Assembly: GCA_024516035.1 (NCBI GenBank)
Contig: CM044964.1
Span: 14,748,449-14,812,448, forward strand
Direction: 5' to 3'
DNA length: 64,000 bases
Source of the DNA: Bactericera cockerelli
Taxonomy: Eukaryota > Arthropoda > Insecta > Hemiptera > Triozidae
The translations under genes were made by a program, and so were the position numbers. How positions within the stretch are numbered: the stretch's first letter is position 1; each line of letters starts with the position of its first letter. Positions 1 to 15,112 of this stretch are shown piece after piece. The notes beneath the pieces are model-generated. The model made no database searches. It saw only the letters and a list, made by a program, of their open reading frames with translations, and was not told where the DNA came from.

Positions 1-640
1 GTAAAAAAATATGACAAACTAAATCGTAAAAAACAAAGTAGTGTAGCTAGAAACATCAAAATTTTGTTGGCTTTCTGCAAAATTGTTCAGAATCAACTCA
101 TCTTAAACAGGAAAAAAGTTCTGACCTGAAGAATAAGCCAAAGTCGGACTTTTTCGGAAAGTTGCAAAAAATCACTTTGTGCAGTTACGAAGGCGAATCT
201 GAAAAAACGGATTGCAGATCCGGCCTGGAAATGTCGTCAGTAATCTACCATTAACGGGTGTAAACGTTTTTTTGGTCCACCCTGTAGAAGACTGTGCTAA
301 CATGATCATTACATTAGCATAGGTACCTGAAGTTGATGATCAAAGGGATAATAATGTAGGAATGGTGTAGATTAAAAGGACCTCATTCTCATAGTAAAGA
401 GTGAGAAATTAAAATAGCAGGTATAAATCTATTCTTTAATGTTATACTAGAATTACAATATTATTATATGATTAAAATATTTAAATATTTAAAATTGATT
501 ATCAAAAATTCAAAACTAATTTTTTTTTCTTCTTTTTCGTTTTTCCGAAACAAAAGATAAGATAAAATGCAACGTTGCCGGTAGTCGTTGCTGTGGAAAT
601 CTGTTCTACAGATTTATAGAGACCATTAGTTTGTTTACAT
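1..640. other. Left flank, no gene recognised
   Basis: AT-rich DNA left of the Harbinger element. I see no exon, tRNA or rRNA. The stretch near 270-295 (ggtccaccctgtag) resembles the end of a degraded DNA transposon, but no partner end was found. Confidence 0.4.
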
Positions 641-643
641 TAA

Positions 644-735
644 TGCCCGATCCTACGAAGCCGAGTTTGCCGAGGGTTTGCTCAAACTCTCGAGTTTAGC
701 GTCCTACCAAGTTTAGTTCCGTAACCCTCCATTGA
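644..735 (+). repeat. Harbinger left terminal inverted repeat
   Basis: Imperfect inverted copy of 8700-8816. It holds two direct copies of a TCCTACSA motif, at 651 and 702, and stretches of CTCGAGTTT. Such repeated subterminal motifs are where Harbinger Myb-like proteins are expected to bind; that role is inferred. Confidence 0.8.
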
Positions 736-951
736 TTTTGTGCGTATTTGGCGCTAGTGCTCAAACTCTCGGATCAAGAGAGAGTTTACTTCAGACCCGG
801 GCTCCTATTGGTTCATTTTTGCGCGGCCATTTTCTTCTTTTATTTAAATTTCAAAACAAATCTACGACTTTTGTTTTTATATCAAATTTTCAATCTAAAG
901 TTTTTCAAGTTCTCGACATTTCAAGTATATTATCTCGTGTATTTTTTTAAT

Positions 952-3333
952 ATGGACCACAACCTAGTTTTTTCTTCAGATGAAGAAGATTATCTTCCTC
1001 CTCGCAATGGTCCCAGGAGACCAGCTCTTGTTCGTGAGAGAATGGATCTCATGAATATCTGGAACGACGACCAATTTTTCATGAGGTTTCGCCTTGGGAA
1101 ACAGTCAGTGATAGAATTGCTCAATAAAATAGAGCACCTTATCAGGCCAAGAACCACAAGGTAAGATAATCAATTAATGTCACTCAATTTAAATCGATGC
1201 AAAAGGGTCATTTTCTCATTTCAAGAATCAAGATAGTACAGACTTAACTAACTCAATATAATTTCTATGAATCTTACATGAGCTGTTTCTTGCTTCTTCA
1301 AATAGAAGAAATATATTTGTGCTATTACTTGTCTTCAATGATAGGCAGTTAGACAACCTAAATCTCTTGTAAATCATGTCATGAAGACAAGAAATATAGA
1401 CCTCACTTTAATAACATAAAGGCTGGGTTTTAAAAGAAATGAATACAAGCCAGCCAAAATTAACATTATTGTTATTTTTCTGTTTCAGAAATAATGCAAT
1501 TTCACCCGTACACAGACTTTTGCTGACCTTGCGATTTTATGCCACAGGATGTTTTCAAATAGCCAGTGGAGACTTCATAGGTGTCAGCAAAAGTGCATCT
1601 GCCAGCATTGTGACAGATGTTACTGAAGCCATTTGTACTCTGCGAGCAGAGTACATAAAAATGCCTTCTGCGGAAGAAATTCCAGCAGTCACAGAAATGT
1701 TTTACCGAATGAGTCGCTTCCCCCGTGTAATTGGAGTTGTAGATGGAACACACATTAGACTGCAGTCTCCTGGTAAGCTACACATAGCTATCATTTTTTG
1801 AAAGTATATTAAACTAACTGTTTGTTTAGCCTTGGGTGCTATCTACACTTTGAGTAGAATCCTGCTAACTCCTGATTCAAGAGACAGTAGCATCATTTTC
1901 AGTTATAGAGTGTCTCAAGATATTCAGATTTTGAATAAAGACCAAAGTTTGACAAGGGTCAATGAATTCTTTTTAGTTATTAGTGTTATTTATTACATTG
2001 ACATATTATTACACTATTTTAGCACCTCAAAAAAAAAAAAAAAAAAAAATGCTGGTGCGAAAATGTTTTGTAGGTGCTGTCACATAACCACTGAAATGGG
2101 AATTAAAGGGTTGCTCTTTTAGTACCTAACAAGTTTGAGTTTGTGTATCAGGCCAATCCATATAATTATATATATATTTTTTTTTTAATTTACAATTTTA
2201 ACTCAATGCAAGCAGGGACTTAAAAAACCATCTTTTGCCTTATTTTCTGGGGGTGCTGCCATTTTGTAGCTCCTTAGCACTGGCTGTGCCTGGTCTGGAC
2301 CACTTTTATTTGTGTTCATCTAGAAACTCTGACATTGCTTGCTGACCCCTGATTTAGACTATTTAAGATCACAGGTCTGATAATCCTATTAGCAAGGGTA
2401 GTAATTTTTTTGATGTTGCTTTTCAGGAGGTGATGAAGCTGAAGTCTTCAGGAATAGGAAACATTGGTTTTCTAAAAATGTGCAGATGGTGGTTGGACCT
2501 ACACTGAGAATTTTTGATGTTGTCACTGGATATCCTGGATCCTGCCATGACCAAACTATTTTTGATCAATCACTAGTATCTATAAAGTTTGAAAATGGTG
2601 AATTTGGTAATAAACTTTTACTAGGTAAGTTGATCTTTGTTTTGTTGTGATAGAAAATAAGAGAAGTGAGTTGCAAAGACGGATGAAATTTGAAAGTTTA
2701 TGCAACTTGAAAAAATAAAAGTAAAAGAAAAACTTAAAAAGTAATAAAGCAGTAAAACTACTTAATATCAAGGTGATCTTGCAAGGTAATCAGTTAATGA
2801 GACAAGAATAAATCATGAGTGGATTGTAATGTTCATGATAATCATTTCATATGTCTGTTGCTCTCTTTGCTTTTTCTTGATGTGAAACTAAAATGGTCTG
2901 ATTTACACATGTTACAGGAGATTCAGGGTATGAGTGTCGACCTTACATCCTCACCCCACTTCCACATGTGAATTCACCTGAAGAGAATCTCTATAACGAA
3001 AGTCTCATTAGAACTCGCGTTACTGTGGAACGTTGCTTTGGAGTCCTGAAGAGAAGATTCCCACTTCTCTCAACAGGGATACGAGTTTCCCTACCCACTA
3101 TCATGAAAGCAGATGCATACATCATTGCATGTGTAATCTTGCACAATATTGCATGCATTAATCAAGAGGGAAATCCTCCTACTGATCCCAATGTTCCAGC
3201 AGCTGATTTGAATGAGGCTGAAAACATTGATGTAAATAACATCATTGCACCTGGGCCTTCAGGGGTTGATAGAAATGCAAGGTACCGAGTTAGAAGGCAT
3301 CTCATTGATGAATATTTTGCTGGCCTTTTGTAA
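952..3333 (+). CDS. HARBI1-like Harbinger transposase (DDE_Tnp_4 type), 4 exons
   Basis: Exons are 952-1160, 1489-1772, 2427-2624 and 2918-3333, all with GT-AG borders, joining to a 368-residue open frame. The DDE nuclease triad of the family is visible: Asp155 in GVVDGTHIRL, Asp232 in LLGDSGYECRP, and Glu268 in RVTVERCFGVLKRRFP. The acidic N-terminus and the RRFP motif after the Glu are also typical. The family cuts and pastes its element at TWA targets in the nucleus with help from a Myb-like partner, which is encoded convergently in the same element. The ATG at 952 is chosen because it opens the acidic N-terminus; the in-frame sequence before it has no ATG and is low-complexity. Length matches HARBI1 proteins (about 350). 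No stop or frameshift is seen, so the protein may be functional. Confidence 0.93.
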
Positions 3334-3502
3334 GCGATGACAGTTAATTTTTCATAATAACAAATATTTTGAGAAAAATACAAGCTAAATTACATGTCAT
3401 TAATGTATATATTTATTATTATTTTTCTTTGTTTTTTCTCTTTTTACTTCTCCATTGTATATTAATTTGTAATTATCTGTGTTGTATGTAATATGTCCAA
3501 TT

Positions 3503-3508
3503 AATAAA
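3503..3508 (+). terminator. Polyadenylation signal of the transposase gene
   Basis: AATAAA lies 170 bases after the transposase stop codon. A second AATAAA follows near 3641, so polyadenylation could use either. Confidence 0.5.
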
Positions 3509-3701
3509 GTGTAAATAAATAAATAATGTCAAATCCAATGTTTTTCAGGTGCCGAATAGATATACATAGCTGTTTATTTTCAATCTTTTATTAATTTTAT
3601 CTTGTGTAATGTTATTTTCCTTTGTAAATAAAAATAAAGTTGTACAATAGTAATTGTTTTTCTCTGTTACTTCTGAGAATATATTTTATTGTTTTCCCTT
3701 A

Positions 3702-3935
3702 GTTTCCCTGGCTGGGGGACTATAGACAGGGAGTAGACCAGTAGTTTGGCTGGGGTACTATAAACAGGGAGTAGACCAGCAGTCTGGCTGGGGCACTATA
3801 AACAGGGTGTAGACCATCATTTGCTTGATTCCGGGGGCCATTGTCAATTATTAGCTTCCTTGTAAATATAGTGGTAGAAGTGCTGAGTCATTCCTCCCTC
3901 TGTCTGGGTACCATTGTTCACAATGTCACCACCCT
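3702..3935 (+). repeat. Dispersed repeat family E with 3 tandem 42-bp units
   Basis: The motif ggctggggNactataaacag is repeated three times at about 3708-3822, followed by the family body (gtagaagtgctgagtcattc). Other copies are at 45998, 49928, 52443 and 54752. The family often ends in a GAT microsatellite. It is probably a SINE, but no clear Pol III promoter was recognised. This copy lies inside the Harbinger element. Confidence 0.7.
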
Positions 3936-4043
3936 ATAATAATTAGTTTGCAATGAGACTAGACTGAATTAACACACAAACTTACATTTACTCACAGCCA
4001 CTGGTCAAACACTGAACTGAAGATTCATTCTCAGAAATAATTA

Positions 4044-4325
4044 ACCGTAGCCAAGTGAGTTAGCGCGCAAGGCATTGCAAGCATGGTAACCTGGGTTCGA
4101 TCCCCAGTGGGCAGGTTTTTTTGCTCTTTACTTGGGTGTTTGAGGGCTCATATCTTGTGAGGAAAAAAGAGTAGCTGCTTTAATGTTAGCAGCGACCAGT
4201 GGCGGAATTATAGGCAAAAGTAAGATAGTGGGATATTAATTATATGGAAAATGCCTATAATTCTGCGCTACCCACTAAAATTGTGATATTATAACACAAA
4301 GAAACACATTATTTATTATTATTTG
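4044..4325 (+). repeat. tRNA-derived SINE, family A
   Basis: The head contains an A-box-like segment (agtgagttagcgcgc) and a B box (gggttcgatcc) about 45 bases downstream. A body with gtgaggaaaaaagagtag and gaccagtggcggaatta follows, and the tail holds gctacccactaaaattgtga. It is nested between the two Harbinger genes. Other copies are at 6355, 15113, 18921(-), 32006, 33060, 41359 and 55459(-). Confidence 0.8.
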
Positions 4326-5490
4326 AAATGAACTGCAGTAATAAAATATGGTGAGAGGAAGACTAGAATAATAATAATTTCATGTCTGTAAGATAGGCAC
4401 AGATAACTAGGTCATGGTGGTAAGAGGATTATAGATCATGTCTATTTCTTTTATTTCTTAACAAGTTGACACAAGATACTTAAGGGCTATTTTTTCTCTC
4501 TTCAAATTCAAGAAACCTAGCACGACATAGAAATCCTTGTTCATTGTTGAACCTGCCTTGCAATCATTTTAATGAGAACTTTTACAGCAGAACAAATAGG
4601 CATGGGCTTCTCATAGGAACAATCATATCCCTATTAATTTTGTTAGTACTATTACAAAAAAGGGCAAATAACGGGTATTAAAAAAGGAAGTAAGAAAAAG
4701 ACAACAGGATATTTAGTGACAGAACAATTATGTATTAATATTAATATTGTTAAATTCAACTAGATAAGTTTTTTTTTATCACAAAATCCATCCTGTAAAT
4801 ATGGAGAGAAATATCATATAATATAGTGAGATATATTTATATAAAAAAACAAACAAACAAAAACTGACTTAAAATAAAATAAACTAGGTAATTAATGAAA
4901 AAACAGTAATAAAATGGATGAGAAAGGAAATATATACATAAATATTGACAAAGTCAAGTGTGAACTTTGCAAGTCAAAGAGGAATAGAAATAAAATAGTG
5001 TAGGAGAAAGAACTAATTAATTAGTCATTGACAAAGTACACTGTGAACTTTGCAAGTCAAAAAGGGGGAATAGAAATACAATAAAAGTAAAGGAAAACAT
5101 GTGAAACAAAATATTTAAATAAAACTGGCAAAATGACCTTGGTAACTTGCCAATTTTCATAACAATTCAGTCTATTTCTTATATATATATATAAAAAAAA
5201 AATCATCACAGTAATTATTTAGGTCATGATCCAATGTATGTAAACAATGACATAAAAAAACAAACAACTAAAAATTGAGGAGTGGAAGAAAATAAAATAT
5301 CTATAAAACACATTTTTCTAAAAATAAGAGGAAACTACTTATTTACATAAGAATTGACAAAGTCATCTGTAAACTGCAAGTTAGAGAGATCGAGTAACCG
5401 GTGATAAAGAAAATATGAGGAACAAAATTTTGGTAAACTAGACTTTCTTAGGTAATAAAATGTAAAAAAGGACATGGAGACTATTTTCTC
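4326..5490. other. Harbinger internal spacer with short tandem duplication
   Basis: AT-rich spacer between the 3' ends of the two transposon genes, presumably their UTRs. The segment around 4945-4996 (gtgaactttgcaagtcaaag) is repeated at about 5028-5085 and, degenerate, at 5355-5395. No coding potential was recognised. Confidence 0.5.
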
Positions 5491-5492
5491 TC

Positions 5493-8409
5493 TTATTTTT
5501 GAAGACATTTGTTTACTTCAGTTTGAAGTAAAGCTTTTCTGACAGCATATATTGCCCTATTTTGTGTTATAATGTCTTCTTCTTTTTGCATCCTCTTTTT
5601 GTGTAACTCCAAACTTCGCGCTTCCTTCCTTGCTTCTCTTTCCAATCTAATTTTTTCTTCTGCAATCTCACGCTGCTCTTTTCTTGCTTCCCTTAGCATT
5701 CTTTCATCATGTTCCTTGATTTCCCGCTGCTCTCTTGCTCTCTCATTTTTAGTTTTTTCTTGCCAAAATTTAGTAATAACTTCTTGCCGGATCTGCTCTT
5801 CAGAGTAATATGATTCCTGAAGTTGCAGAACTCGGTTCTTAGTAGAAAGGTTGTCCTGGTATTGTTCATAATTTCTTTTTGGCTTACCAAGTGGTACTTG
5901 TAGAGCCTGGGAAGGTTTAGTCTTGAGCATAGCTGGCTTGTATGAATCCCATGATGACTTCATATTTAAGTTATCCATCTCTGTAAAAAATAAAATTATT
6001 GCTGTGACAAGAAGTTTTTTTCATATTATTTGACCCTCTTTTGCATGGGATCATTTTTTTAACACGTTCGTTACCAAACGGCCATATGTGGATGTTTTTG
6101 TGTTTTTCTTTGGGACCGAAAAAACACATGTGGTTGTTATCAAAATTTTAACGAGGGACCGGACATCCATATATGGCCTTTTTGAGGTAGGTTGTTAGTA
6201 TTAGAACAGATATAGGATGGATTCTTGTACAAATACGATGCCAAATATGCAACAAAAAAAATTTTGGTCCCCAGGATGCAACAGCAACTTTACCGCCTGG
6301 TAAACTTGAAAAATTGGCTTGGTAACGAACGTGTTAATAAAAAAATGGGAAGTCAAGTCACTCTGTGCCCATCACCTTAGCTTACATGCTTGGCTTACAC
6401 TCCAGGTGACTCAGGTTTGAATCCCGGCTGGGTCAGAATACTTTCAGGTCTTTGTTTTGAATGTGTTTAACAAAAAATCCCTACCCTTGCAAGGATAAGT
6501 GGGTAGTTGTAGAGTGGCAACAACCAGTGGGGGGAATTAAATATTGATATTAGAATGTGATGCTTTGGTTGGAGATATGATGCATTAGCATTCATTCTCA
6601 TAGTGTCAATGCTACCCACTAAAAATTGTGATATAATAACACAAAGGACTATCTCTTTATCTTTTTTGTACATCAGAGACCACAAGAGTACACAGTAGCT
6701 GCTGTAGCATGTTTTATTGGTATTGATAATTCTACAAAAAACAGATTTTACTTACTACTTGATCCGAGAGGAATCTCTGTTAACGGGTTCTGGTACAATC
6801 TGTTCTTCTGGAGCATTTCTTCTGGTTCACTTTCTTCAGAAACCATTGCCTCATCCATCATAACAATCTCTTCTTCAATATGAGTCATAGCACCATTATT
6901 GTTCTTGTCTCTCAAGTAGGAGAAATCTGGAACATCAAATTTCAAAATATGTAATTAATTATCAAATATGACACCAAATACAACCACAATAAATCACAAA
7001 TCTGATAATCTTAAGAGTGATGTCTGCACATAATTCCAGAAATCTTCTCATTCTTATAATCCCCAAATCTCACTTTCAACTGCTCTCTGCTTGGCAGTTA
7101 AGAGGGAGATGTGAAAATTTGAGAGTGAATGTTTTCTGGAATGGACCCTGATGTAATATTTGCCAAACAGTTTTTTGTATGCTATTTTTCAATATTGTGG
7201 AATCTCCTTTTCAACAGTGTCTGAAGGAAAGGAGTAAAATGGCATTGTAACCAGACACATTTGCAGGGCTGATGAAGGCAGTTAATAAAGAGTGGGACCA
7301 TATAACACAGGAGTATATTGATAAGCTGATCCAAAGGATACCCCGGGGAGTAGACACACTTCCCTGTGTTGTGGAAGGAAATACACACCACTGAGGGTTT
7401 CTTGGAGCAGAAAATATACCATGATTTTCTCTAGCCAATCTTAGTTTCCCTATTTTTTGTTAGAGGTATTACATTCAACTGTGCTTGTACAGAAACAATC
7501 AAATAATGGCTTTCATAATTCTAAATGACTATTTCCTTTCATTCCAACTAAATATTATAACTGAAAGAACAATTATTAAGAAATAATTGAAAGGCCAAAT
7601 TATGAAACAGGATTAGAGCTAAGATCTAATCAAGGTACAATCTGACTAAACTTATCTGTAATACAATTTATAATAGACTGTTTGAAGTTCTACAGAAGAA
7701 ATACCAATTATCACACCAACCCGTATTTAGATCTCTTGTGACCAGTTGATGTTATTGGGTTTTAACGTCCTGAATTGTAGTAGTCAGGATGGGTATTTTA
7801 CCCGCCCTTTACGGGAATTACATTAAACTACCTACCCAAATTAACCTCACCCAGCCTGGGTAGGGCAAAAAATACCAGCCTCACATGTTTGGAGGGAACA
7901 GAATTTTCTTTGAAAAGTCTGCCCCAACCAGGAATCTGCCCCACCTAGTAGTCTCAACCATATTGCCACAGAGGCTGGCTTTCCATGCAGTTTAGAAAAT
8001 AATTATTTGAATACTTACCAGAGTTTGAATCATAGACGTTTTCGTTTCCTCTCAGTGTGATGGAAGAAGTAATAGATTCAACCAGATTTTGAATTGATTC
8101 TGGTAGAAACTTTGGTGTTGGAGAAGGTGAACCTCCTCCAGTGATTTCACTTTCTCTTCGATTGTGACTGATGGTTTTCTTTGATAGTTTTTTTAATTGC
8201 TTCCATTTGTTCTGCAGAGCAGAAGTCTTCCTGGGAGTTAATCCATTTGAGTTATACTCGCTTGTTAGAACTTCCCAGGACCTTTTCTTCTCTGCAGTTG
8301 TCATGGCATCGGTTGCCTTGTTCTCAAGTCTGTTTTTGTGTTTTTTGATATAGTCTAATAATAGTTTTGTTTCCGACACTGAAAAAGCTTTTTTTTCCAT
8401 TTTTCTCAA
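5493..8409 (-). CDS. Harbinger Myb/SANT-like DNA-binding protein, 3 exons
   Basis: Read on the minus strand the exons are 8409-8019, 6926-6756 and 5980-5493. All borders are GT-AG and the phases agree, giving 349 codons. Residues about 5-80 (starting MEKKAFSVSETKLLLDYIKK, with a later NKWKQLKKLSKK) match the Myb/SANT-like domain found in Harbinger partner proteins and in the host protein NAIF1. The middle is acidic (HIEEEIVMMDEAMVSEESEPE). The C-terminal 100 residues are a charged probable coiled coil (repeated EREAR/EREQRE-like segments). In this superfamily the partner binds the element ends and helps bring the transposase into the nucleus. No frameshift or stop is seen. Either of two nearby ATGs could be the start; the first in the open frame is given. 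Confidence 0.85.
6063..6333. mobile_element. piggyBac-type MITE, 271 bp
   Basis: TTAA at 6059-6062 and 6334-6337 flanks an element whose ends are perfect inverted repeats, CACGTTCGTTACCAA. A TTAA target with short inverted ends is the piggyBac signature. It has no coding capacity. It sits in the second intron of the Harbinger Myb-like gene, so it inserted later than the Harbinger copy. Confidence 0.8.
6355..6647 (+). repeat. tRNA-derived SINE, family A
   Basis: The B box is ggtttgaatcccggctggg. The body carries caaccagtggggggaatta and the tail gctacccactaaaaattgtg. It is nested in the same Harbinger intron as the piggyBac-type MITE and is more diverged in its head than the 4044 copy. Confidence 0.7.
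7034..7141. repeat. Short hairpin MITE
   Basis: The two halves are inverted: tcataatccccaaatctc-like sequence on the left and gagggagatgtgaaaattt on the right. Larger relatives are at 51169-51325 and 51414-51593. It is nested in a Harbinger intron. Confidence 0.55.
7594..7640. repeat. One end of the 12397-type palindromic MITE
   Basis: Contains ggccaaattatgaaacagga, matching the ends of the MITE at 12397-12534. The other end is missing or too degraded to see. Confidence 0.4.
7745..7960 (-). repeat. tRNA-derived SINE, family D, body and degraded head
   Basis: Reverse orientation. The family-D body is recognised by gggttttaacgtcctga, aacctcacccagcctgggta and gtttggagggaacagaattt. The tRNA-like head near 7930-7960 is degraded. 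Confidence 0.6.
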
Positions 8410-8699
8410 TTTATTAGGGAAAAAATGACTGGGAGAAATTAATAAAATAATACTATGCTAATTTGAAAAAAAAGAGTTTTATAATAATCTATAATGAATC
8501 AGTCTTTCAATGGAAATCTGGATCTGGAAAAATTATAATTTTGAAACAATAAACAATTGTTGAATTATTCAAAAAAGAAAGCCAAATTTATTACTGTGAA
8601 GATAGCAAAATCTAGAAAAACAGTGTTGCCCTCACACTTTCAAATTTGTAATGATGTTGCCAAACTACATTTTTATCCCGATCGAGAGTCAGGAAACCC

Positions 8700-8816
8700 C
8701 CGGTGGAAAATACGCTTCGTAACTCTCGAGTTTCGTGGTAGGACGCAAAATTCTCAAACCCTCTGTCAAACCCTGACCCGAGTGTTTGCAAACTCGAGGT
8801 TTGGTAGGAACGGGGG
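8700..8816 (-). repeat. Harbinger right terminal inverted repeat
   Basis: Inverted partner of 644-735. On the minus strand the motif TCCTACCA occurs at about 8810 and 8743, mirroring the two copies in the left end. Confidence 0.8.
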
Positions 8817-8974
8817 TAAGAATTTGAGGATCCCCAACAAGTGAAATTGCTGAAAAGTCTGAAATTTGTTTAGTTTGGTTCATTCAGGATGTATGGAAAC
8901 ATTCTCTGTTCACTTTAAAGCAGAATACAATATTTAATGTTACTCACTCCATAAGATTTTTAGTATTTTAGCTG

Positions 8975-9063
8975 ACTTATCTTTCCTATTGTTCCCGTGA
9001 GGGACCAATCATCAGTGCAACTTGAGATTCTGAATCTGAGCAGGAGCAGACTAGGCATCTGAA
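8975..9063 (+). other. Possible 5' untranslated exon of the KAT2-like gene
   Basis: A very good splice donor (GAA|GTAAGTA) lies at 9063/9064 and its phase fits the acceptor at 9343. A TGA at 9023-9025 is in the same frame, and no ATG lies between it and the donor, so this could only be a 5' UTR. A TTTTAG acceptor upstream is possible. It is weak evidence without RNA. Confidence 0.3.
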
Positions 9064-9356
9064 GTAAGTACCAAATTAAAGTAAGTAATGATATATGAAG
9101 CCCCTGAAATCCCATAATACTAGCCAATAATTCCGTTTTAGCTTAAAAATCTAGAATAAATATGAAAATAAATGTTGAACTTTTGGGTTTCTGCAGTTTG
9201 TGGAAGTGTGATAAACTGATAGAAAGGGTTAAGTCAATATAAGTTATATTTCTTAGTGAAATAGCAAAGTAAAATTTCCAAATAAATACCATTGAATCTG
9301 TTATTTCTCGAATCTAATCTAAAAACTATCTCTCTCCCCACAGTCATTTGTACAAA

Positions 9357-14002
<4,646 letters not shown>

Positions 14003-14038
14003 TTGTGAAATGAAAAGAAAGAAGAAGAAAAAAAGACA

Positions 14039-14185
14039 TTGACCTCAGTAGATTGATTGATAAGGGGTCGAACTTGTAACCTAGAGTCGATGGTTCAAGT
14101 CCCAAGTCCAGTAAAAACATAGCACTGCGTTTGACTAATTATGACATCACGAGAGTGATTAACACAAATATAACTTCTTTTTTTT
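14039..14185 (+). repeat. tRNA-derived SINE, family B, in the 3' UTR of the KAT2-like gene
   Basis: Starts gacctcagtagattgattga about 37 bases after the stop codon, has a B box (ggttcaagtccc) and the family tail gtgattaacacaaatataac. It precedes the only visible AATAAA, so it is probably transcribed as part of the mRNA. Confidence 0.65.
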
Positions 14186-14475
14186 TAATTGTGGAAAAAT
14201 AATGTTGAAATTATTGAAAGAGTTATTGATTAATTATATGACTTTATACTTTACTTATTAATACCTCTTATTCAGTAAAGTATTTTACTTATTAATAAAG
14301 TAAGTAAGATTAATTATTATGTTGAAATTATTGAAAGAGTTAAAAAATCAAACAGAAAGAAAATTTCCAAATGGTGAGAGGTGAGACTCCGTGAGAGTGA
14401 AGAGTTTCTTCAAACCAGCTGTGAGAGGTTGCTAAAAATTTCTTTCATACCTCAAAATATTTTGGATTCTGTGTA

Positions 14476-14481
14476 AATAAA
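14476..14481 (+). terminator. Polyadenylation signal, KAT2-like gene
   Basis: AATAAA about 475 bases after the stop codon; the first clear signal downstream of the gene. Confidence 0.5.
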
Positions 14482-14728
14482 AATGTATAAAAAATGTCGT
14501 GGCTAAATTCTATTCATTCTTCATTTGTTTTTAGATTGCACTTCTTAATGTTGCTGTGTTCTTCCTGTCCAGGGGGGCTGACATTATGTCCGTGTATTTC
14601 TGTAACAAGAGTGATATAACCCTGCTGTTCCATGCATCTCATTTTAATATGCAAATAAATAGAACTGATAAGGAAATCTTATGCAGAAATGTAAATACAA
14701 AATACATACAAAAGTGATCCTTTTGTCT

Positions 14729-14920
14729 GTCCCGGTAGCTCAGTAGTAAAGGCGGCACTCTGTGCATCCAGAGGTCGCGTGTTCGAAACCTAGCCGGGAC
14801 ATGACAAGTTATCCTCCCATTTGGGATTTTTACCACATAATAATGCGTCTTGGGCTTACTACTGGAATAATGGGGCTTAATAGTCCTAATCGGGCAGTAT
14901 AAATAAGGCGATATTATTAT
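14729..14920 (+). repeat. tRNA-derived SINE, family C, with tRNA-sized head
   Basis: The head, 14729-14800, is 72 nt. Its first seven bases (GTCCCGG) pair perfectly with its last seven (CCGGGAC), like a tRNA acceptor stem. An A box (tagctcagtagtaaagg) and B box (gtgttcgaaac) are present. D and anticodon stems do not fold convincingly, so I do not call a functional tRNA. The body (cctcccatttgggattttta) is shared with copies at 17741, 49300 and 53680. Confidence 0.75.
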
Positions 14921-14925
14921 CCTTA

Positions 14926-15054
14926 GGGCGGAATGAATAGACAACATCAATAACTCAAGTCGTTGGTAAGTGTCGATTTTCCCTATCTTACACAGTACGC
15001 AACCCGTGACTTAGCGCCACAGAGGTATCACAAAAACGTCTATTAATTCCGCCC
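14926..15054. mobile_element. Tourist-type MITE, 129 bp
   Basis: Inverted ends GGGCGGAATKAATAGAC are flanked by TTA on both sides (14923-14925 and 15055-15057). A 3-bp TTA/TAA target suggests PIF/Harbinger mobilisation. Other copies are 58570-58699 and an interrupted copy at 35315-38149. Confidence 0.8.
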
Positions 15055-15112
15055 TTAGTGTTATTATTTTGTACATTGCAATATTCCATGATTGATTCAA
15101 AGTGTGGCGTAG

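Larger units (their letters stand above)
644..8816. mobile_element. PIF/Harbinger DNA transposon, complete, 8.2 kb
   Basis: The element is bounded by a 3-bp TAA duplication at 641-643 and 8817-8819, the target typical of PIF/Harbinger. The left end starts TGCCCGATCCTAC; the right end read on the minus strand starts CCCCCGTTCCTAC. Similarity between the ends continues for about 90 bp with gaps, so the inverted repeats are diverged. Inside lie a HARBI1-like transposase (952-3333, +) and a Myb/SANT-like protein (5493-8409, -), converging, which is the classical two-gene layout of this superfamily. SINEs at 4044-4325, 6355-6647 and 7745-7960, a piggyBac-type MITE at 6063-6333 and a hairpin MITE at 7034-7141 are nested in non-coding parts. 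Both reading frames are open. Confidence 0.93.

Noticed and set aside
748..951. N-terminal extension of the transposase upstream of the ATG at 952
   Set aside because: The frame is open but lacks an ATG and encodes Phe/Leu-rich low-complexity sequence unlike Harbinger transposases; it overlaps the terminal region.
9020..9063. Coding N-terminal exon (DSESEQEQTRHL) of the KAT2-like gene
   Set aside because: The phase and donor fit, but an in-frame TGA at 9023 precedes it with no ATG and no good acceptor after the stop; kept only as a possible 5' UTR exon.
14729..14800. Functional tRNA gene
   Set aside because: The acceptor stem and B box look good, but D and anticodon stems do not pair well and the sequence continues into a SINE body repeated elsewhere.
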